Assembly: GCA_017562135.1 (NCBI GenBank)
Contig: QEYB01001046.1
Location: 1,178,001 to 1,242,000, forward strand
Origin: Dipylidium caninum
Taxonomy: Eukaryota; Platyhelminthes; Cestoda; Cyclophyllidea; Dipylidiidae
Direction: 5' to 3'
Length of the DNA: 64,000 nucleotides
Made by a program: the position numbers and the translations under genes. A model generated the notes under the pieces. It saw only the letters and a list, made by a program, of their open reading frames with translations, made no database searches and was not told where the DNA came from. Shown here in pieces: positions 52,301-62,602 of the stretch. The number at the start of each line of letters is the position of its first letter. Positions within the stretch are counted from its first letter, which is position 1.

Positions 52301-55300
52301 ATTTCCCCTCCACATTCACTTATTCGCACGCCGAGTTGTGTGTTTTCCACGATTTTCCCCTTTCTGTGGTCCAGTCACTCGGGCTAAGTTCTATCAGTCC
52401 AGATCGGCGGAAAAATTGCGTGCGAAAGTAATTGCATAGAAAAGGAGGAATTCCTGCGCTTCTTGGTCCAAATAATGAAGATGTCCTGCTGCTTCTTTGG
52501 TTCCTATCACTAATGTCCACTGGGTGCAATCGCACTTCCTTTTGCCGCACTGAGAGCTGCATCCACACGTGTGTGTCCGCAGTATGAAAGCTACTGCATA
52601 CACTGACGCCTGCGTGAAAGAGCCAAGTCCTGTGGCTTCGCCTTTCCGCCCATGGGGAACATCACGAGGGAGGCATCAGAGTTGAACGATACAGTTCGTT
52701 TGATGCTGCCAATCCGACTTAAATAGCCCTAACGCCCCTAAACACTTAGACGCCACGCTAGTTCTACAACGCAAAGCATCACTCAAGTCCTTGTACTCGT
52801 CTGTTTTTCGCCTGAGCTCATCTACAGGGAGACTTCGCGAACAAAGGAGGCAGGAGGAGGCGGAAGGTAGAGCAGGACGCCACCGCATTCATCGGAGAAG
52901 GCGGTGCCAACTGCCGTCTGTTTGTGTGGTGCCGATAGCGAATGCTCAAGTAAACACCAACGACGGTGCCAGTGGTATAGCATCTTTTCCGCCGCGGCCA
53001 CTTTTAAAGTGGTGGATGCGGCTAGAGCATTACGCGCGCCAAATCCGTATATATTCTTTCCATAATCCGTGTGGAAGCCCCCGTTTTGCTCTCATCTCCA
53101 GTGTTTAATACTTACGGTTTTAGTAGTTTCTGTCTGCCGTAAAAGTCTTGTGTGGCTCACCTACGTAACACACTGCAGCCATGTTAGGCGGTATGAAGAG
53201 AATTCACCTAATTGGCGGGCAGACGAATTAATTAGGCCCTCCGCTGCTAACTGAACACCCGACTAACTGCACCATCTCCATCTTCCCCCTGCCATTTGCT
53301 GCCTGAAAGAGAAAATTTCAAAGACAAACGCCGACACGACAAGTCACGTCATCCACACTCGAACAGTTGCAGTTGAGGCCTTCATTCTGGTGCATGAGGC
53401 TTTTTCATGAGGGCAAAGCACGAAATCGTAAGGACTGAAGGAGCTTTCGTGGGGGGACACAATGGCCCCATTAGCTCGACCATCCAGCAGTCATGTGGTA
53501 CCACTCGTCGGCTCTGTGTAACAACGAAGGCGCACTTGTCAACGTCGGGGGGAGACCGAACTTGCTGACAAAACCGCAGCGCTTTTCAATATTTCCCTCA
53601 CCTCGGCAAACAGTCCAAGTAACCTGCTCGCCGGGTATAAGGCAATTCTCTTGTCTGCATCTACGACCACTTCGCGGCGAGGGGCTGCAACCCAGCAAGT
53701 GTTGAAGAAGGGAGCATGTTGTAGCCCTGGCCACTATTCTACGCGCCCAGCCGCATTGGTGCCTGCAGTCAGTCCGCTCAATCGTCTTATGGCCATGCGC
53801 TTCCGTCACTTTAAGCAGCGGCGACAAAACTTACGCCCTGAGTCTTGTTTCCAGACATCGTTCGGCGTGACAAATTGCCTATATAATAAAATGGCAATGT
53901 TGGCGACTTGGGGGTTGTCGTCACCACTGATGTGGTACGAGGTTGGCTGCGACGCGCTTCAAACGCCCAAACAGCAGTTCAGTCTGGCAGCCCTTAATGG
54001 AGCACGACTCTCGTTCCACACGTCCCTATGACGTGTCAACTTTGAGGGTAAACCTCAATGGAGGTGTTCATTCCCGAATCTGATGCATGCATAATTCCAG
54101 TCATTCTAACGGGATGATAAGCATCTTGTCCGAGTCCCGCGCCACTCGCCAGCAGTCCTCTCCATCCTCGCCCTCCACTTCATCGCACTTTCATTGCCCA
54201 CGTCACATGTGTCGCGAGGGGCTGCGGTTGGCTCTGGCAGCAACCCTCCTCCATCAGATAACGCGACAGGCATTGACTATGTGCGTGTGTGTGTGAGTAC
54301 AATGCCAGTAGAGTCGACCTAACAAACACAGCCGAGTGCTGCGACAACGCGATTTTGGGAGGAGGGGCATGCATGCATACGCAAATGCCCAGGTGGACAC
54401 TGTTTTAACTTCTTAAGGGGGACTAAAAGTGGACAGGGATGCATGTGGAGGAGGCCTGGGAAGGTTAATTTCCCCCTTTAATCCGCCAAACAGCCTGCCC
54501 ATTCCAGCCAAGGAGGACCCTGAGATTCCTTCCGGCTAACTTGGACCCCGAGGAAGGCTTTAAATCAGGGTTCATCTGATCGTTTTTTGACCCCACAAAG
54601 CATTTTCCTTTTGTGAGGGTTTGAGCCACTATACAGTAAATGAGTTCACATTTGGCCCTAATGAATGGCCAAAAACCAGAGAATAAATTTTTCTACGAAC
54701 GCGTACGGCCGAGTAGGAGTTGAATAACAACTAGACGCGTACAAAAGCACAGACTACCTGTAAAAATGAAATGGCTTTTGATCTCTTCGCCCCATAAAGC
54801 GGAGAAAAGTCAATAGAGACCATCTGCGGGACAGAATAAACCCATAAAAAAGCGCTTTCTGTAATTATATCCTCCTTCAACTTCGCTGGCCTTCAATCGC
54901 CGCCAGACAGATTCGCCGCCAGCCGCGTGGCACTTCAGCCTCGGCGGTGCCCAGCGGAGGCGCCCTGCTCTCCAGTCGCCCTCCAGTCGCCCTCAAACGC
55001 CAGATTACTTGTCGTTTCAGTCAGTCGTCTACCGTATGTGCACCCAATTGAGAATTAATGGAGAGCGCTTTGCTTCTATTTACTTCCTTGTCCAGGAGTG
55101 TGCTGTGCTGTGCTGCGCTGTGCCACGGCATGAGGCAGGTGTCTGGCGAGAGCCCAAGACGACGTTACACTTGCCACGCACACAATGAACGGCACGAGGA
55201 TTTGCGAATTTTCATTTGTCACCCGAACTAGTGTGGTGTCTACCACGCTCTCGATCAAACCAGCTAAAAATTAGTTCAAGGCGCCTCCCTAAACGACTGC

Positions 55301-58300
55301 GTTAAAATTATCCCCAATTAATGCCAAAAATGTGATTTTTAAGACAGACTTGATCCATTGTAGTGAACACCAGTGAAGAACAACGCCGCCGTGCATTCTC
55401 TTGCCGTGCGGAGTTTCTTGGTAGTTGCTCAGGCGCTTCAAGCGAGGCCGTGGAGACTGCCAAACGTTGGAGTTCGCATAACTTCGGCAGAGGTGTTTTA
55501 TGCCGCTGTGATAGAAAAAAAGAAAGAAATTCAGTAGGCCCTTTATATTTCACTTCCCCAGTTCATTTAAATTCACACGCCTGAAGAGAGTGAACAGTGA
55601 AGTGTTCGCGACAGAGCCAAGTTGGTGGTGGGAAGGAAGAGTTTTAGTCGACTGAACACCGCACCACAGAATTAAGGAATGCCCTCCTCCACTCAGCCGT
55701 CCACAACAAATCCGCGGCTACTCGTCTCTGCTATTTTTAAAGCGCTCCTTCAGCGAATCAATCGAGTGTGAAAGGCTGACCAGTGTAGAGTAGAAAGGCG
55801 AAAATTATTGAAGGTCGCCTTTGGGAAAAAAACTATGCTGCCAGCACTACGTCCCGCGGGATGCGAGGGGAATTGAGGAGGAGAATTGTAAAAAGGAAGA
55901 CTTTGTTCTCACTCGGAAGACACTTGTAACTGTTTGTGTGGCCAGGGTTTTAAACTAGCTTGGTCCACCCAGCCGGGTTGGAGAGGAATTTACCGCGCGA
56001 CCGGCCTTCAGGCCTAATAAAAAAGTGCGCATGTCCCGGGTGTGCGTTTCAAAGGGAGCGCATCTCTCTCGACACTTATCTGCCACAAGCGGGAGGTTTT
56101 TCACTCTCATTCATCCAGTCCGGCCAGGAAAAGGCGGAAGGGCGGGAATTCTGCGCATAGCTTCGAAGGCGCCCCCTCCGTCCCCGTCAACGTGGTCTCG
56201 CGCTTTATTTCATGAGATTCTACGGCTTCCTGACTCATCGCTAATCACGTTAGGGACGGTGAAACAAGTTTGAAGTACGTGGATTAAAGTCACACTGCCA
56301 ATCATGTTGTTCTCACAGAATTAGTCTGAACGGTGGTGGCGAGAGCGCAATTGCACAAGTTTATTCAGGCACCATGAGACAGGGCCCATCGTCTCCAACA
56401 CATTTCGTTTTTGAGGGGAAGGACCCTCGCCTGCCTTACATAGACCAGGCGCGACGGAGTCATTCGCTCTGGAGAAGGGAAATTGGGTCCGTATTATCTG
56501 CTCCACCACCCGACTGTTCTACACCAACTGAGTTTGCAGCTCCCCCGAGGAGAGCTTCCTCGACCAATCCGCCCCGACCTTCACCGACACTGGCCTAACT
56601 ATAAACTCTGTGACAGTCGACTGACAGTCTTGAAAGACGCCAGTCCAGTGGTTCGTTGCTGGAAATTAGCCTTGTTCCTTTTGTTGGAACCTGAGTAAAC
56701 GCCTAAGGATGGGGCAGGCAGAGGGAGGGACGGATCTCTCCTGCCGCGGAGGCCCTGAAATACGGGTATAAGTAGTCAAAAATAAGATACTTTTGCTCAA
56801 AGACCAAAAAATCCGTCTTTCATGGTCTTCTGGTTTGACTGGTTCGCTCAGTTCTCATCCACGAGGCCTTTGTTCTGTGCGTGAAATCAGTTCATTTACC
56901 ATAGTTGCACGGCCGTTCCTCCCTGACAAGTCAAAGGCCCGTCGTGAAAATTGTTCCAACTCTCCCCCGTCCTAATTGTGCACATCCCAACCAGAGACTA
57001 ATAAATCGTCAACACGAAAAGAAATGTCCCCCCTTTGAGTTGATGCCATCCAAAGGCATAAGTCGCCTCGGTTAAAAGAGAGTCGTCAATTAACTGCCAG
57101 TCGCAGATGCCAACAAATTTGCTCCCCTTAATTCCCTAGGCCCGTAATCACAATTCTTCCCTTCTAATGCTCCTCCGCCCTGAAAGATAATTAGCTTTGT
57201 CCCACTTATGCCATTGCCATGAAAACAAATTTTTACCGAGTCGGGTGAAAGAAATTATTGGTGGTTTAAGGCGAGTCACTGCTGTTGACGGGGTTAATGG
57301 AGTGGAGCAGGAGGGCCCACGCCGCCCTTCCCCTCCGCCGGCCGAATGCACTGACACGAAACCTGCGACAGCGTGAATGTGCAAGGCCCTGGCACCCTGG
57401 TGAAGGGGGGAAAGCGTAAAATCCCCTCCGGTCTGGTATGACTTCCTTGTGGAACTTACCACGGGATAATTAGCATCTCCGTGGGGTGGAATTGCGGTAG
57501 CTGGCGTGGAGATGCGTAACGCAGCAATCATCGCGAGGAGGAGGATGTCACTGAGGCTTTCGCCAGTCCCGTCAGCCTCACCCCCCGACCACCCGTTCAC
57601 CATGTGACACATTAATGGTCCGCTTTAACAATCCTCCCTCCCTTCTTCCTTGGGCGTGTTTTTGCGTCGAACCACGTTGTCTACCCGAAATTATGCACCG
57701 TTGCAAAGTCTACTGCAAGGTAATGCTGAATTCCAACCCGCATATTAAAGGCACTTCACGAGGGCCATAAAGAAATGCTCGAGAGTGTGCCATTCTAGGG
57801 CGGATAGCGACAATTTTGACCGGTTTGGCGGGGAATTGTGGTGTGAGCACGCCGGGGCATCCTCCACTATTTTGCATGCGCAATAGAAATAATTCCACCA
57901 GCAGACCTCATGATGCGATATCTTTTCTTCTGCGAGCAACGCAGACGCCAGACAAAAACAGGTGAATTAAGTTACGAGAAGGGGAGGAGAAAAAGTTAGT
58001 AATCAGCTCCGCCTTCTTGGTAGAAGTTGACCGCGCATACGTTGTCAGCACCCGTGACTTGGCCCTACTGCTGGGAAGTTGACCAAATCCAAAAGTGGAG
58101 TGGTATTTCCAAGCCAAGTGCTTTATTACGTACATTAACCTTTCCATCCTCGTCGATACTGGTGCAACTCATAGCCACGTCTGATAAAACCTTCCACTAA
58201 TGTTGTGTGGTCCACCCGGGTCGGCACTGTCTGCCCCATGCCGACGTGACCAGTTTAAAATTGTCGAAACAACCGAAGCGGCGGTCACTCGCCGTGTGAC

Positions 58301-61300
58301 CTTTTCGAATGTCGGCACATTGGGGCTGTGGCTTCTCCTCTCTCACGGTCGTCAGTGGACGTGCGAATCGCCTTCGAAAGGAGGGCTTTCCGGTTCTTCT
58401 CCCGCTTTATCATTTTAGGCTGGCTGTTTGAACTGTCCGAACGAACGGACGCCTACTACGGCGTGAACATGACGGGTGGACCGAGTAAAAGCAGCATCTA
58501 CATCTCTAGTCTCTACTTCACCATGAGCAGTCTCACCTCTGTCGGCTTCGGTAACGTCTCGCCCAACACAATCAACGAGAAGATCTTCTCCATCGTCTCA
58601 ATGCTGGTCGGGGGTGAGTCTGAGTCCACACCGTCCATCCCGCCTCCTCCCGACCGCCCGTCCGCACCCCCCACTGCACGGGATTTGATAGCCTTTCCGC
58701 TACACGAACATATTCAACGCACTAGAGTATTCTACCCTCCGATTTAACATCATCTGCCTCGCTCGAATGCGTATTAGGCCATTTCGTTGAGTGCTTGTCA
58801 GGTTATACCAGAATGCCATTTCCCGAAATGCGATTAATTGAAATTACGCCTGATTGATGATTGACGTTGGCATGCTGAGTTGTCACTGCAGCCTTGTCCG
58901 GCTGACATTCGCCCTTGTTAATGCCACTAGGATGCCTCTGGGCTGGTAGCTCACCTACGTGAGGTTGACGCTACAGAAGGGTGGCACTTCAACCAGTGCA
59001 AGTCACCTTGTCTTAACTAGATAGCAAAAAAAGGCCCCGTCAGATGCCGACTTCAGTCGTTATTTTGTCGTATCCACTGAACAGGGAGTCGGGAAAACCT
59101 GACCAAAATGTCGTTTGGTGAGAAAAGGGGGATTTTTTAGTGATAAAAAATCAAACACAAAATTTGACACAACTTTCATTACATATTAAGCATTCTCGAA
59201 AGTAAATTATCTTTCGGACTTCTCGATTAAGTGGCCTTCACAGAAGTTCTTTTTGACCCCCCCCCCGTGTCAATGAAACTTAATGACGGCACCGTAGTTT
59301 ACACTCCGTCCCCCTTTTCTATGCCAGATATCTCCCATTTAAGCTTAAAAGTGGGCAAAGTGAGAGGTGGAGGCAGGAGACGGGAGGGGGCGGATGGGGG
59401 GGATGCGGTTGAAGGAGGATTCATTCGCCACTGCTGGCACCGCGGCCGGTTGAGCTCCCACCTTCCCACCACTTGGTGCTTTAAAGGTAAAGTTTACGGA
59501 GTACGGCAAGAAAAATTTGCCTAACATTCTCCGTTAAATGTCACAGAGGTTGTCCGAATTCACATCCCTTCGTCTAGACATATAAATATGTCTACGCAGT
59601 GGAGATTAAATTAGCTCCCCCCCCCCCGCATTTGGTGAATTTTTAATGCCTCGGCAAGGTAAACAGGCGCCGCATAACAACTCTGATGTGAACTGACAGA
59701 TGCCGTTGAGGACACCCACTTCTCCTGTCTCTATGCTTGGAGGCCGAAATCAAGTTTTTGTACGGCTCGAATTCCGCCACGAAGGAGGTCCTCGTGTCCT
59801 GACGAAAGCCAACTCGACCGCATGCTCCAAAACATCTGTCAACACAAGTGCCGATTGCGCCGAGAAGCCGGCGACTGGCAACGAAAGGCTCCTCGTCCTG
59901 TTGGTTACATTGGAAGAGTCTGAGTAGATTATCTACATATAAGTTCAGGAGGAGGAGGAAAACGATTTTTCTTCATCCGTAAAGTTCGTCGAAATTAAAT
60001 AGCGGGCGGAATGGGAACATGAAATCCAGTGTGCTTTTTTGGGGGGGGGGGGGGGGGGGGCGGGGGAGAACTTGAGCAAAATACTTTTTGTCCCCATGTT
60101 GCCATTTGTCATCCTGTCAGGGCAGGACAACAGATGTAACCATTCCGCCCAAATCCAGGCCCAGTGAAGCGACCTGTTGGTGCTTTTAATTCATTCCAGC
60201 CCTCATGCATGCAGCGGTGTTTGGGAATGTGACCACAATCATCCAACGGATGTACACCCGACGCTCGGCCTACCAGACGAAGAATCAGGACCTGAAGGAC
60301 TTCACTAGGGCGCATCACCTGCCCAAACAACTGCGCCAGCGCATGCTCGAATTCTACCAGGCCATGTGGTCCATCAACCGAGGAATCGACAAGCAGACCG
60401 TACGTCGTCCCCACGAAAAGGCATTCCACCTAATGATAGCTGACAGTTAAAGTGATGCCCCCGTTACTGTCATGATCATTCTGTCGACTGGACGATAAAT
60501 GTTGCATGACTTTTAGTGCGACGGACTTGTTTACCGCCTTAGCATAGACTCCGGCAGTAAACAGGTATAAATATCTCCTACCCCGTAATTTGTGCTGGTA
60601 TAAAAGGATATGCCGAAAGTGACAGACACAAAAAGTCCCTGGTCGGGACAACAAGAATGACGATCAAAGTGGGAGAATTTCTGTTTCCGCAGACTGCAAA
60701 ATTATCCGCGTTGCCCTCGAGCACATCTGGCTATTCGCTGCCAAATGATGTTATGCTTGGTGGAGGGGCCCTTTCGAGGGAACCGGTCCTTGCTCCTGAG
60801 GACAAATATGGCTGGGCAGTGAGTTGCGAGCCGGCTTGTGAGGTCAACTTGCCCAGAAGACTGACACTCGTGTAGTGTCCACTTAGTCGGTGCTGAAAGG
60901 AGGGGACAAAACGCTCTTTCGGCACAATTTGCCAGGCCCCCAACAATTCCACGAAGTCAGACCATTCGGAAGGTTGGGCGAGACGCCCTGCGCCCAGTTA
61001 AAACGGATTAAGTCTACTTGAAGTCTTCACTGTTATGACAGAGTCACGTAACGCATCTGGGTGAAATGGATTGGATACCGCCAATCTCGACCTAACAAAA
61101 ATTCGCTTTTGTAAACGTTAGTAGAACATTCTCTTGGCCTCAATGGTCCTTGTGAAGTCGTGCCGCCACACCTCCACCCTCCCGACGGCTGATCTCGTCG
61201 AAATTGCGAAATTAAGTCGGCATTGAAGCCCTTCAGCTGCCTGAATCACCAGGGCTGGTAAAGGCACCTTCTGGGCGTAGTCGGAAGCACACTTTCCGTG

Positions 61301-62602
61301 ATCCTGCTGAGCAGGTACTTCGGTTAAAAGACGAAGCACCTTCTCCAGAGTGCTTAGAAGGCTCCTTGCGTGTTAGTCAACCCACTTACGACGTCGTCTT
61401 GTGATCAGAATATAGAGAAAAACAGGAGTTAAAAAGATATTCAAAGGCAAAGGACATTTCACCTTTCGTTTTAACTTGACCCACGCAATGTTACCGGAAT
61501 CGAGAAACGCTTTGAGAAAAACGTCCCTCTAAAAGCAGTACAAACAAGTTTATGCGAGAAAAGAACTTCACGAAAATCTCTTCCCACGCTGCAACGCTAG
61601 TGGCATAGGAGATGGAAGTTTGGGGGAGAGAGGAGTGCATTTGACAGGAAATAAAAATTATTCCTACAAGTTGTCCCGACAGTGCTCTCCCATGGCCTAC
61701 AATTGGCGATCAACCTTGCCCTTTAATAATCCGTGCGTTAGCTTTCCGAGGGGCTGGAAAATCCGTCACTCACTTAAGGTCCTCACGTCTGCCTTCCACC
61801 TCCACGGCAATGCGAAGGTGACTTTCGCTAAGCCGCCGTAAATTCCGCCTTCTTTACGGGTACACGGCGACTTGCCCACAGATGTGCACACAAGTCTGAT
61901 TTAATAGACTTGCTCGGCACCCCTTCGGAAAAGGACCTGAGAGGGTGAAGAAGAAGTAATTTATGAGAGCGCAGGACATGGTTTGGAACAAGTGCAGAAG
62001 ACCACAGACAACAGGAGGGTACAATTTCCTCTGATCCGACAAAAAGTGGCCAGAGGGTTGTGTTACGAGGACTAAACAGCCTTCCTCCGTGTTCGCCGCT
62101 CTTCCACGTCTGGACTGATCTTACCAGAATTTCGTGCTCGTAGACCAACGAGAGGGGACTGGAGGGAAGGGGAATTGACGATCGCCATTTCAACAAAAGC
62201 TTCGGCTCAAACTGAGCATCTGAGGCAAAACTGGTGGCGTATTTTGCACTCACACTCGTTTATTCCGACTCGCTCATGTGTGTGTGCAGGCGCTCACCTC
62301 CTCATTTCATTTGGAGAGACGAAGAGACCTTTTTATGGCCTTTTTTGCAGATAATGCAGGTCTTTCCCGAGGAGATGCGTGGAGACATCGCACTCCATAT
62401 AAACCGGGAGATGCTCTCGCTGCCCATCTTCAAATCGGCCAGCATTGGTTGTCAGAAGAGTATTGCCCAACTCATCGGGACGCGTTCGCCACGCCCGGCG
62501 AATACCTCGTGCATCGCGGTGATGCCATTCGCAATCTCTACTTCGTGTGCAGTGGCTCTCTCGAGATTCTCGATGAAGAAGACTCAGTAGTCGCCCTTCT
62601 GG
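40296..62602 (+). CDS. elk: ELK-type voltage-gated K+ channel (KCNH3/4/8 group), 3' end beyond window
   Basis: Ten exons cover about 778 residues of a plasma-membrane K+ channel subunit. In order: the PAS-cap [20 protein letters not shown]; the PAS domain ([35 protein letters not shown]); a Ser/Ala-rich linker ending [14 protein letters not shown]1 ([20 protein letters not shown]); S2-S3 ([20 protein letters not shown]); the S4 arginine ladder [20 protein letters not shown]5 (AHWFACGWF); the pore [11 protein letters not shown] with the GFG filter; the C-linker ([20 protein letters not shown]); and the cyclic-nucleotide-binding homology domain ([22 protein letters not shown]). The PAS-cap and CSDGF motif place it in the ELK branch rather than EAG or ERG. 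Odd points are a GC donor after exon 5 and a one-base frameshift in exon 10. The next exon should begin KGD-like, and it lies beyond the window or was missed. Confidence 0.93.
41043..41061 (+). repeat. (AC)n microsatellite
   Basis: About nine AC units lie in ELK intron 1. Confidence 0.85.
41886..42145 (-). CDS. Candidate exon of unknown gene, inside ELK intron 1 (antisense)
   Basis: There is a strong acceptor (AGGATTTTAG) and a strong donor (AG|GTGAGTT), with 86 open codons between them: [20 protein letters not shown] then [15 protein letters not shown] and [11 protein letters not shown]. The [11 protein letters not shown] strand followed by a polar loop faintly recalls MATH (TRAF/SPOP-type) domains, but that is a guess. 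It is antisense to intron 1 of the channel. Confidence 0.35.
43984..44214 (+). CDS. elk: ELK exon 2 (PAS)
   Basis: The acceptor is TGTTTTCAG. The exon encodes [20 protein letters not shown] to [11 protein letters not shown], donor GTGCGT, phase 1. Confidence 0.95.
44215..46583 (+). other. ELK introns 2 and 3 (exon 3 inside)
   Basis: Introns 2 (978 nt) and 3 (1,280 nt) flank exon 3. They contain a G run near 44737 and a GGA/AGG repeat at 46319-46350. No other gene is seen. Confidence 0.7.
45193..45303 (+). CDS. elk: ELK exon 3 (PAS end)
   Basis: The acceptor is TTTTTTTAG. The exon encodes [20 protein letters not shown], then [16 protein letters not shown], donor GTAGGC, phase 1. Confidence 0.93.
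46584..47248 (+). CDS. elk: ELK exon 4 (PAS-S1 linker)
   Basis: This exon of 221 codons encodes a low-complexity Ala/Pro/Ser linker with an 11-Ser run (about 47090-47122). The diagnostic [20 protein letters not shown] follows, which precedes S1 in ELK channels. The acceptor (CTCGGCAG) is in the right phase. The donor is weak (CGC|GTGGCA), so the 3' boundary may shift by a few bases. Vertebrate linkers are shorter. Confidence 0.82.
47249..48958 (+). other. ELK intron 4
   Basis: 1.7 kb, no feature recognised. Confidence 0.65.
48959..49193 (+). CDS. elk: ELK exon 5 (S1-S2)
   Basis: The acceptor is AACTCTTAG. The exon encodes [20 protein letters not shown], the S1 helix, MVPYNAAF and EMLFIV. 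It ends in phase 1 before GCAAGT, a GC donor. Joining to exon 6 gives LFIVDILLNF, as in all ELK channels. Confidence 0.93.
49194..50473 (+). other. ELK intron 5, GC-AG type
   Basis: This 1,280-nt intron starts GCAAGT and ends ATTTCAG. The reading phase and family sequence (FIV-D-ILL) fix both ends. No GT within the coding end restores the frame. Confidence 0.85.
49374..50153 (+). CDS. 259-codon ORF inside ELK intron 5, unknown
   Basis: The ORF starts ATG at 49374 and ends TAA at 50151-50153. The product is Cys- and Arg-rich with one hydrophobic stretch ([17 protein letters not shown]). I recognise no domain, signal peptide or repeat. It is the longest ATG-initiated frame in the window. It could be a nested gene, a decayed element or chance. 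Confidence 0.25.
   Translation: MEQKFTEDLSPTSCLHTHRTMGQKLCEDGQIGCRRCFQFCKLALKTLRLCFYTALSINLFASVPRDGVTDNGRGWVHPTKQSGKSLRVLASGIRCAGQLECLACNMLVQPLHHRPTERSRRRLAIAQRPKHWSPFPIKSAVRFGLCKSVRSSMSEPSSDVAASQRFHSSGIRRLPGPTDLANALTCVVVLRLLSQISHSCRGKLLDLPSPPNDLHPFRILPLQGSLMLPTCIKPHLDATICKCTESDKTPPIYRNNVRG
50474..50640 (+). CDS. elk: ELK exon 6 (S2-S3)
   Basis: The acceptor is GTGATTTCAG. The exon encodes [18 protein letters not shown], then [20 protein letters not shown], donor GTAATT, phase 0. Confidence 0.93.
51261..51462 (+). CDS. elk: ELK exon 7 (S4-S5)
   Basis: The acceptor is TATTCTTGCCAAG. The exon encodes [20 protein letters not shown] (S4 with Arg every third residue), KIERYSQYN, and S5 [13 protein letters not shown], donor GTGAGT, phase 1. 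Confidence 0.93.
51463..58418 (+). other. ELK intron 7 (7 kb)
   Basis: This is the largest intron, between S5 and the pore exon. It holds short tandem repeats (GTGCT type at about 55099-55125, a CCAGTCGCCCT duplication at about 54971-54993). I found no exon, RNA gene or complete element. Confidence 0.7.
58419..58613 (+). CDS. elk: ELK exon 8 (pore and S6 start)
   Basis: The acceptor is TCATTTTAG. The exon encodes [20 protein letters not shown], then [20 protein letters not shown] and [12 protein letters not shown], donor GTGAGT, phase 1. NVS/NMT-type sequons near the pore could be glycosylated. Confidence 0.95.
58614..60199 (+). other. ELK intron 8, with C8 and G20 runs
   Basis: The intron contains short poly-C runs (about 59259 and 59618) and 20 consecutive G at 60041-60060 followed by CGGGGG, 140 nt before exon 9. 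Confidence 0.75.
60041..60066 (+). repeat. Homopolymer G20
   Basis: Twenty G are followed by C and five G, in the sense strand of an ELK intron. Confidence 0.9.
60200..60399 (+). CDS. elk: ELK exon 9 (S6 end, C-linker)
   Basis: The acceptor is TTCATTCCAG. The exon encodes [20 protein letters not shown], then [20 protein letters not shown] to NRGIDKQT, donor GTACGT, phase 0. Confidence 0.95.
60400..62350 (+). other. ELK intron 9
   Basis: 1.95 kb, no feature recognised. Confidence 0.65.
62351..62602 (+). CDS. elk: ELK exon 10 (CNB homology domain) with one-base frameshift
   Basis: The acceptor is TTTTTTGCAG. The first part reads [20 protein letters not shown] to [10 protein letters not shown]. 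From about 62485 the family sequence ([20 protein letters not shown] to VVALLG) continues one frame back, as if a single T were missing in CGTTCGCC. The donor GTGAGT leaves phase 1 in the second frame. Either it is a sequence error or this allele is broken. Confidence 0.88.
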
